Assembly (NCBI GenBank): GCA_030159075.1
Contig: BROG01000531.1
Location: 319,001-383,000, forward strand
DNA from: Atrina japonica
Taxonomy: Eukaryota; Mollusca; Bivalvia; Pterioida; Pinnidae
Direction of reading: 5' to 3'
Length of the DNA stretch: 64,000 nt
Position numbers and translations under genes: made by a program. The notes beneath the pieces are model-generated. The model had not been told where the DNA came from, searched no databases, and saw only the letters and a list, made by a program, of their open reading frames with translations. Shown piece after piece: positions 37,901-46,900 of the stretch. Each line of letters opens with the position of its first letter. Positions within the stretch are counted from its first letter, which is position 1.

Positions 37901-40900
37901 TTATTTTACCTAAAATGTCTACCAAGCGTATGAAAACTGAAATAAACAAATCAGAATGATCTGTGAAACATAACAAAAAAAAAATCAAAAATATTTTCAT
38001 CGTCCTCAAATTCTGACCTACATGTATGCTAAGGACTGATACCAATGCTATGATGGCTTTTTGTGTGCCATGCCTGATATAACAGTGGACCTAGATTTAC
38101 AGTCTCATCTTGACTTGACATCATGATTTTTGTATCTTATCCCAAGCACTTGGCAGGAATAGTCAATCTTGAAGTCTTTATCAAGAACAGGTGCCCTAAA
38201 CCAAACTCAGAACGTTCAACTTGTTAGTTGAGAGCGCCAACACTAAACCAATTTGTGAATTTATGAAATTATGAAACTTATAATCTTTTGTTTTACAAAA
38301 GACAAGATGCAGGTTTAATACACAAGGTCTCAATGTCTGTCTTGTGCAGTTACCGGTATATAATGTTTGAATTGCAATTTTATTGCATTTATGTTTTTAT
38401 ATCTGAAATTGGTACAGGGTCATTTTTAACGAAGTGCAGTAGCACTTCATGTTGAAAATGCCCCAATACCAATTTCCGATATAAAACATAAATGCAATAA
38501 TGTGTTGGATAGTTTTGTCTTTTTGTTATGTCACCATGAAAAGACAATAATTAGCAGGGAGAAAAGACAATAATTATCGTTAAGTCACTGCGACAAAGCG
38601 AAATAATGAATAGCAGAAATCAGCCACTATACTACCCCCATTAACCTTGGGAGCAAAGATAAAATAAATACACATATACTGTTAATCTGGTTATATTTCT
38701 AGGAATTTTATTATCATTGCAAGTTAAAGCTCCACTGTATCCTAAGCTGATTCTGTGCCAGTGTTTGCCAGTTTACTTGCCGAACTCTGTGCACATTGTG
38801 ACTGGGTAACTGGCCATCACCATTTAACTGAAAAATGATGGGTGTCAGGGAGTCAAATTCGCTGCAGGATCCAGGGGCCAACCAGGCTCCTAGAAAAAAT
38901 ATCTAGGGGCCCAGCTATTTCTTCAGATGCTTTCATACAGAAAAGTAAAAAGATTAAGAAATCACGAAACTTTCTTGAGAGTAGACCACCTTGTCAACAT
39001 GTACACATCGGTGTGTATCAGTAATACGCTTCAGCACAACATTGTGACACATAAAGCATTTAAACATCTCACAAACCTAGGTTTACATGACAAATTTGTT
39101 GCGCACTAAACGAAAAGAAAAAACAGACAATTACAGATACGGTTGTACTCGCCAACTGGGCGATCGGCAGTGCAAATTTTGATAGCAAATGCGACTGGGC
39201 AAGTGCTAATTTTACTCCCTGGGTGTGGTGTTACACAAAATACTTCTGAGTCAAACACTCCAACCCTCTGTGCCGGAAAATAATCAATCGGAGTCTTATG
39301 ACCTACACAATCTTACCTTCGCTCCAAACAGGCTTTCCATCAATGCTGACACCGATAACCAAACCTGGACTTCCGCATTCATCCTACAATATATATATAT
39401 ATATAATATGAAGACAGCTGGTCTCTCAAAAGAGGTTTTATTTAAAGAGTTATACAAATGAATGATTTTCAAAATGTGTTCTCAAAAGACAAGCGGTGAT
39501 TCATGACAGTGGTTTCTCAAGACAGGTTCCACTCATTCTAATTGAAAACCAATCTTTTGTTTCGCTCATGTTTTCTGACATGTTGCATATCGGATCTTAT
39601 GCAATCTGCTATGGGGTTAAATGCAGATGACCTTGTAGGTGTGTCATTTTTGACCAATGAAAATGTGACTCACACAATCTTGCAAGTGATCAAATGGCAA
39701 AGAGATGTAAACATTTTTAACATTATAAACAACAATGAGCACACAAAATCCAGATGTACAGAATTCTTTTCATAACCTTTGATAAGTACAAATCACCAAA
39801 GATATATGACAGTTTACTTTTCATAACCTTTGATAAGTACAAATCATCAAAGATATATGACAGTTTACTTTTCATAAAATAAATGACATCTCATTGCTAT
39901 TCAATAACTTTAAAGATTTTATAAGTCACATTTTCACTGGTCGAACATTATACACCTATTAGAAGTCATTCACACGTGAAACCATAGCAGAATGCATTAG
40001 ATCCTCTTTGCGACATATCAGAAAATGGAGCGGTGAAAGATTGGTTTTAATTAGACTGGGTACCACTGTACAAAACTGATTTTTAAGTTTAAATTATTTC
40101 ACTTTTATTAACATTCAATGATTTGTGATCCAAAACTTATATATTTCACATACTTTTATCCTTTGTACCAGGTCGTTAGCTTGTGCTATGGCATCCTCTA
40201 ATGTCAGTGATTTCTTCCCCCCAGGACAATATCTATGTGCTGTTTTGGTTTCTTCTGCATCATCACAATACCCATACTGGTACCAGAGAGTCCCTGATAC
40301 TCCCAATAACAGCATTCCTGTAGTAAAAAGAGACATAATTCAGACCAGATAGCCCAATAACTGTATTCCTGTAGTAAATATAGACAAAATTCAGACCAGA
40401 TTCTCGCAATAAAAGTTCCTGTATATAGTAAATATGAATATAACTCTGGCCACATAATCCCAATAAATGCATTCCTGTTGAAACTACAGACATAATTCAG
40501 GTCAGATATTCCCAATAATAGCATTCCTGTACATAGTATAAGTACAACTATAATTCTGTCTCTCAGATACTCCTGATAAATACATTCCTTTAGTAAATAA
40601 GGACACACTGACAAGTACATTTAATTCAGGCCAGGTAATTCCAATAACAGCATTCCTGTAATAAATACAAATACATATATAATGTCCAAAGAACTCCTCA
40701 TGATGAGCTCTATAATTTATTCACTGATGACTTTTGTCAAATTTGAATTTTATTTGACAAATGTAAAGTGTATCTTTAAGTAGGTGAAAGTTAAAGTGAC
40801 AAATACCAAGAAAAATCAAATGGTTACACCATTTTAATTGTATAACTAACACATTGCATGTAACCTGAATACTTTTTATTTCTGTTACTGAAACTTTTCA

Positions 40901-43900
40901 AAGTAAAGGCGTTTTAGTAGTGCCTTTGGGATAACTTGTAAACAAATGAACATGGCGGCAAATACAAATTACCGCAGTTTAAAAAAATGTGGCATATTCA
41001 TGGTATTTTTGTTCTTTAGGTCAAAGGTTAAAGTCCAAAGGAATTCAACTTTTGAGTACATTTTGGTATCTGAGTTGCAGACTACTGCGATGCAGTGTCT
41101 CGCTTAGATATTTATCAAGCTACTATGTTTCCACATTCCTGGTTGTACCAATAATCTCGTGAGATTTGTGGTATTTTCGTTCTCGTCAAAGAGTGATCAA
41201 AGAGAGGTAACTCTGATAGAGTTGTACTGTAGTAGTGTAAATTATCTACTTTCTTTGTATAAATTCATATAATTTTTTTTTATTAGAGTAAGTTCGGCAA
41301 TTATTGGACATGCGGGGTTGTTTGGACACTTATTTTAATGATTGTCTCAAAGTATGACAACGATCCATATTGTATTTACAGTAAAACCTGTATATAGGGG
41401 CCACCCAAGGGACCAGAGAATATTGACCTTTATCTGCAGGTGACCCTTATACACAGGTTCAATTTAGTTGAAGTATGCAGTCGAGGGACTTTTCAAAACT
41501 GGCCTTTATAGACAGGTGATCCTTATATAGAGGTGGCCGCTATAGCAGGTTTTACTGTACTTCCGTTTTTTTTATTCGCATCAATTCACAGAGTTTCTTA
41601 GAGTCGATTGCACTGATTTCAAAGACGATGTAACACGCTTTTTCATTGGTCTGAAAGTAAGCTTCTTTTCACACAGCTTATATCTGTCAACCTTGACGAA
41701 AATAGCATCGACTAGAGTTATTCCACGTCCAAGATAAACCCATGAGTAATCATGACTTTATCGTAGAATAACGCACTTTAATTTAGAATTATATAAAAAA
41801 CAATGAGTATAATAGATTATAATAGATTAAATGTTCGGGAATTTTTATAATTACACCAAATAATAAGCTATTTAAATTGTCCGATGAATCCCTATCCTTA
41901 AATACCCACCACAAGTAAGGTTAGGGTAAGATCGGACAATAAAAACTGTAGATACCCGAGACTCTTGTTATTCTATAAAAACATATACAGTGAAGTCGCT
42001 TTACAACAACATTCAATACAACGGAAAATTCAGTATCCGACAAGAACTGCTTGGGAACGAACGTACATGTATATAAAAAGTACTCATTACAACGGAATAT
42101 TCAGTATCCTACTCCGACATTAGATTCCGGGAACAAATGTACAAAATTTAATGTAAATACACTCTTTACAACGGCATAATATCACAGCAGAACCAACCTG
42201 CTGATCCGGCTATTGTTTTCAGTCTTGATTTTCTTCAAGGTTGAAATCACAGGTAAAAATAATTGTGTCAATAAAACAATTACACTGTCAATTGTTCTCT
42301 AATCTGCACTGACAGGTGACAGATTCGGTGCCAACGATTAGCGCTTGAACCATCCTTACCTGTACAGTAGGCAGTAGGCCTAATGTTTATAAACAATCAG
42401 TAGGTTTTGTTAGAACTGAAGTGACAGGAAGAGAAATACAAGCTGTGTACAAATTTAAAAAAAAAAAAAAAAAAGATAAATAAATAAATAAAAATACATA
42501 CATGTATTGTTGTCAAGTTCCGTTACGCTACATGTCCGTGCCGATGTGGTTACAATGGTGGATCTTTAAATTACTTCAATACTTGCAATAGCCGTAGACA
42601 TTTTGGTAAAACTTTATTTATGAGAATTGAATCAGCAATCGGTGAGCTTTCTATTTAAGCAATAATGCATCTAACTCGGAATCAGGAGATATACTATTAC
42701 ATTCGGGCATTTTGTATATGATCTGTGCATTTCACCAATCACTGATTTACGATAGGCGATCTTTACAATATTAACTTGCATAAATATGACAATTAAAAGG
42801 CTGAAAATAGTAGGAAATACAATAAGATTTGTAGTTGTAAGTTTATTTATTTACAAGTACATATATGCATGATAATCAACGGAGCTAATGATGAAATGCC
42901 CACCACATCAATTTCGTTAATGACAAATTCGATATAACGTCATTGCTACGTGGGAACAAACACGGTTGTTGTAAAGAGGGTTCACTGTATTTATTACTTA
43001 TTCACTAAGAATTTGTATCTAAAAAAAAGAATTAAAAAAAAAATAGAACTATATTTGAATTATGATTCCAATGTAATATTTTAATTGTTTCATTAAATTC
43101 ATGATCTTGGTGTAATTAGATCTATTAATTTTTAAACAAGAAGCCCAATGGACCTTAACAGTCACCTGAGAACAATTTCCTGTCATGTTTGGTTGGTTGA
43201 AATTAGTCCACTGGTTCTTGAGAAGTTGAAAATGTCCAACATTTGACAAAAAAGAAAAGAGAACAAAACAAAACAACCCCCCATCCCCAAAAATCATATT
43301 TTCTCTTTACTTAGGTGTCTGTGAACTTGACCTTTGACCCAATGACCTTGAAATTTTGTCAAAATGATCCTTGGATATTTCTAACAATTTTTTTTATATA
43401 TCTTTGTATACAAAAAATAAATCAGTTTTGAGTTACTAAGCAAATTTGTAATACAATTTCACCCCGTGTTACTGAATCGTCACCCTAGTGGGTTGTTTAT
43501 AGACAGATTTTGTAGATATTGACTTAACAATCATGCATACAAAATTTGAAAGTCATCTGATCATTGGTTCATGAGAAGAAGATTTTTAAAGATGTACCAA
43601 GTTTTGGTCCTTTTGGACCCCTTTTGAGGCCTCTGTGGGTCCTAGCCCCTTTTCATTTGCTAACTTAATGCAGCTTAATATGGGGATGCTATATACCAAG
43701 TTTGGTTAAAAGTGGCCCACTGGTTCTTGAGAAGAAGTCAAAAATGTGTTAAGGACGCAAGACGGCCGACAAAAGACAATCGCAATAGGTCACCCTGAGC
43801 TTTTGGCTCAGGTGACCTAAAAAAAACCCACACAGATGTCTGATAAACCCCTAATGAGTAGTTTGCGTCCAATTCATCTCTATTTGTCTATATTGACAGT

Positions 43901-46900
43901 ACGTTATTCCTCAATTCTGTCCGATTCAACCATTTTCATTTTCATTCACATATATACACGTATAGCCCTGTTATAGCAAGGTAAAATCACAACGTTTCCG
44001 CATGGTATTAAACATCGATGATAGAGAAAGCGAGGGAGTACCAGATGTAAGTTATATTTAACAAGCTCACTCTGTAAACAGCTGGTACAGCCGAAGGTGT
44101 CCAATAATAGCCGGACTTACTTTATACTTACCTTGTAGTATAGTAAATTGTTTAGTGTCTATTTATAGTTAAATAAATTCTTGTGTATTGCTTTGTTCAC
44201 AATGTATTTTATAAATAGAATCCTTATAACATCATAAAGGTACTCGTGGGTAGAGGTGTTTAAAGTAACTTTTCCTATTGGATAATGATGTTCCCTCTCA
44301 TTTCTTTGTATTGAGTCAATACATTTGATTTTGAACAAGAAAGACTTTTCCCGGAACTGATTGGTTATACATACTGTGTACCAACAACAGATATATATTA
44401 TACGAGTGAATGTCACAGGTGTGCCTTGTTATACACAGGAGGGGCCCTGAGTCTCTCACTTATGGTCAGCACAGATTTGAGCCACGCTGAAACCTAAACT
44501 GATCTTTGAAAGTTTGCCAGTTTGCATGTGGAAGGCCAATGGTTTCTTCTAGGATACATTGTACATGTGTTCCCTCCTCCTCCATTAAAAACATGTATTG
44601 CCATATAACCGTAAAATTGTTGAGTGTGGCATAAAACACTATTCAAAATAAAAAAAATACTAAATACTTTTTAATTAGGTTTTACAAAAAAAGTAACTAA
44701 AAATCAAGGCAGACATTTGGCCTAATGTGAGTACTGATGGCTTATTCATTATGCAACAAACTACAGTAAAACCTGCTATAGCGGTCACCTCTATATAAGG
44801 ATAACCTGTTTATAAAGGCCAGTTTTTTCAAGTCCCTTGACTGCATACTTCAACTAAATTGAACGCATATATAAGGGTCACCTGCACATAAAGGTCAATA
44901 TTTTCTGGTCCCTTGGGTGACCCCTACATACAGGTTTTACTGTACATAGATCAGCAATATGATTACAAAATCTTGTGCTTATAAACACTGTTTCAAAGAT
45001 ATTAAATTTCTATATGACAGGGCAGTATTATACCCTTATGCTATACTTCCTATCAGTAGCCTTAAATCTCTAGGTCAATACATTTACATGTAAAATATTT
45101 TCCCAACTTCAAAGACTACTGTGAGTTTCTCATCAGTTAAGATCACATGAATGAGTAATGATGCAACTTCTCTGTCCAACTTCACAGACAGATCTTGCCA
45201 ATACACAGTAAGGGAAACTTGACCAAAACTCATTTGCATATTAATCGTGGGCAAGAATTGTTAACAGACCAGTCTATTGCTTTTAATGTCAATTCTATCA
45301 CAAGAGTATAATAGTAAAAATAATTGAAAAGTAACATTCTAAAGCAAATTAATAATATCTTAAAATTCATAATGGATGCCGAACTGACCTTTAATAGCAT
45401 ATATTTCAACAAGTCTTGTAGACCTATATTTTTCAGCAAATTCAAATTATTTTTGTCATTTTAAAAAGCAAATATATACGAATAAAAATGTGATTTGAAA
45501 ATTTGAATCTTGAAGTTGAGTTTATGTTGCTGAGATGCACATACATGTGTAATTTTGCGTCAGTATAATGTGTTATTAACCCCATACTGCAAAATGTGCT
45601 TTGACTTGTTCCCAATAAACAATTTAGCATAACATAACTGCGTTGATGTTCCATCAATTCGTAAAAATTAATAATTAATAAAATTATCGGAGAAGTCAAC
45701 TGGTACCCAAGAAATTTTATGAATATATACTAAATTCTACCGTAACTGGAGAACTCAACTTGTTACCTAGAAATTTTATGAATTTATACTAAGTTCTACC
45801 ATAAGTGGAGAAGTCATGAAAATATGTAAAATAAATTGAAATGCTCGAGAAAATTCATGGAGTTAAGGATTTTGGGTACGAGTTGACTTCTCCAATGTGG
45901 GTACAACTTGGTTTTCTCAATTTTTTTCTTTGGTACGAGTTGATTTTCTGATTTGGGTACGACTTGACTTTTTAGGAACGAGTTGACTTGGGTACGAGTT
46001 GGTCAGGGTACAAGTTGATTGGATACCCTTAGACTGGGTAGGCCAACTGTCAAAACAACATATAGGTGTGAAATTAAACTTGGATTAATTGTGCACAGGC
46101 AGATCCTAAAATATTAAGATACTCTCAGGCCAGGATGGCACGGAAATGATTTGAAAAAAGGGCATGGCATACAGAAAAGGGGCATAGCGCCAGGAAAAAA
46201 GGGCATGGCGCTCCGCCATCCTATTCATGCTTAGGGGAAAGTCTATCATATATATGTTAAATGTTCATAATTATCATATATATGTTAAATGTTCATAAGT
46301 ATCATATATATGATTAATGTTCATAATTATCATATTTGCAATTAAATTCAATTCTTGTTATAACGGCCAGGTTGGGATCCAGTAAAATTGCCGTTATATC
46401 AAATATGCTGTCATATCAAATTTCTAGGCTTGGCGCCAAAATAAGATTGTAAAAACATCCGTTGTTGTTACACCCCAGTTAAATGTTAAACCTCAATTCA
46501 AACTGATAACATGAATGAAATTAAATGACAACAACAAATAAAACTGTTTTGATTGTTACATGTATTATCATTCTATTGATTTAATAAATTATGGCAACAA
46601 TTTTTTATTTTTGATGCTTTGCCATTATAACAAGTCAATTCTAGAGGTAAAATGCATGTTTGTTCCCACAGCTGGAGCCAGAAAGCAAATATGCAGTTAT
46701 ATCAAACAAATGAACATGGATGTAAATTCATTCCCATTTCTGCCATTAACCAATAATGCTGTTACATCAAGAGCCATTATAACAAGAGTTGACTGTATAT
46801 TCATTTGTAATTGAATTAATACTAGAAATTATATTGTAAATAAGAAATTGTTTTCATATTTACTTAAAAACATCGAAAGTTATTTCAAGGATCACTTTCA

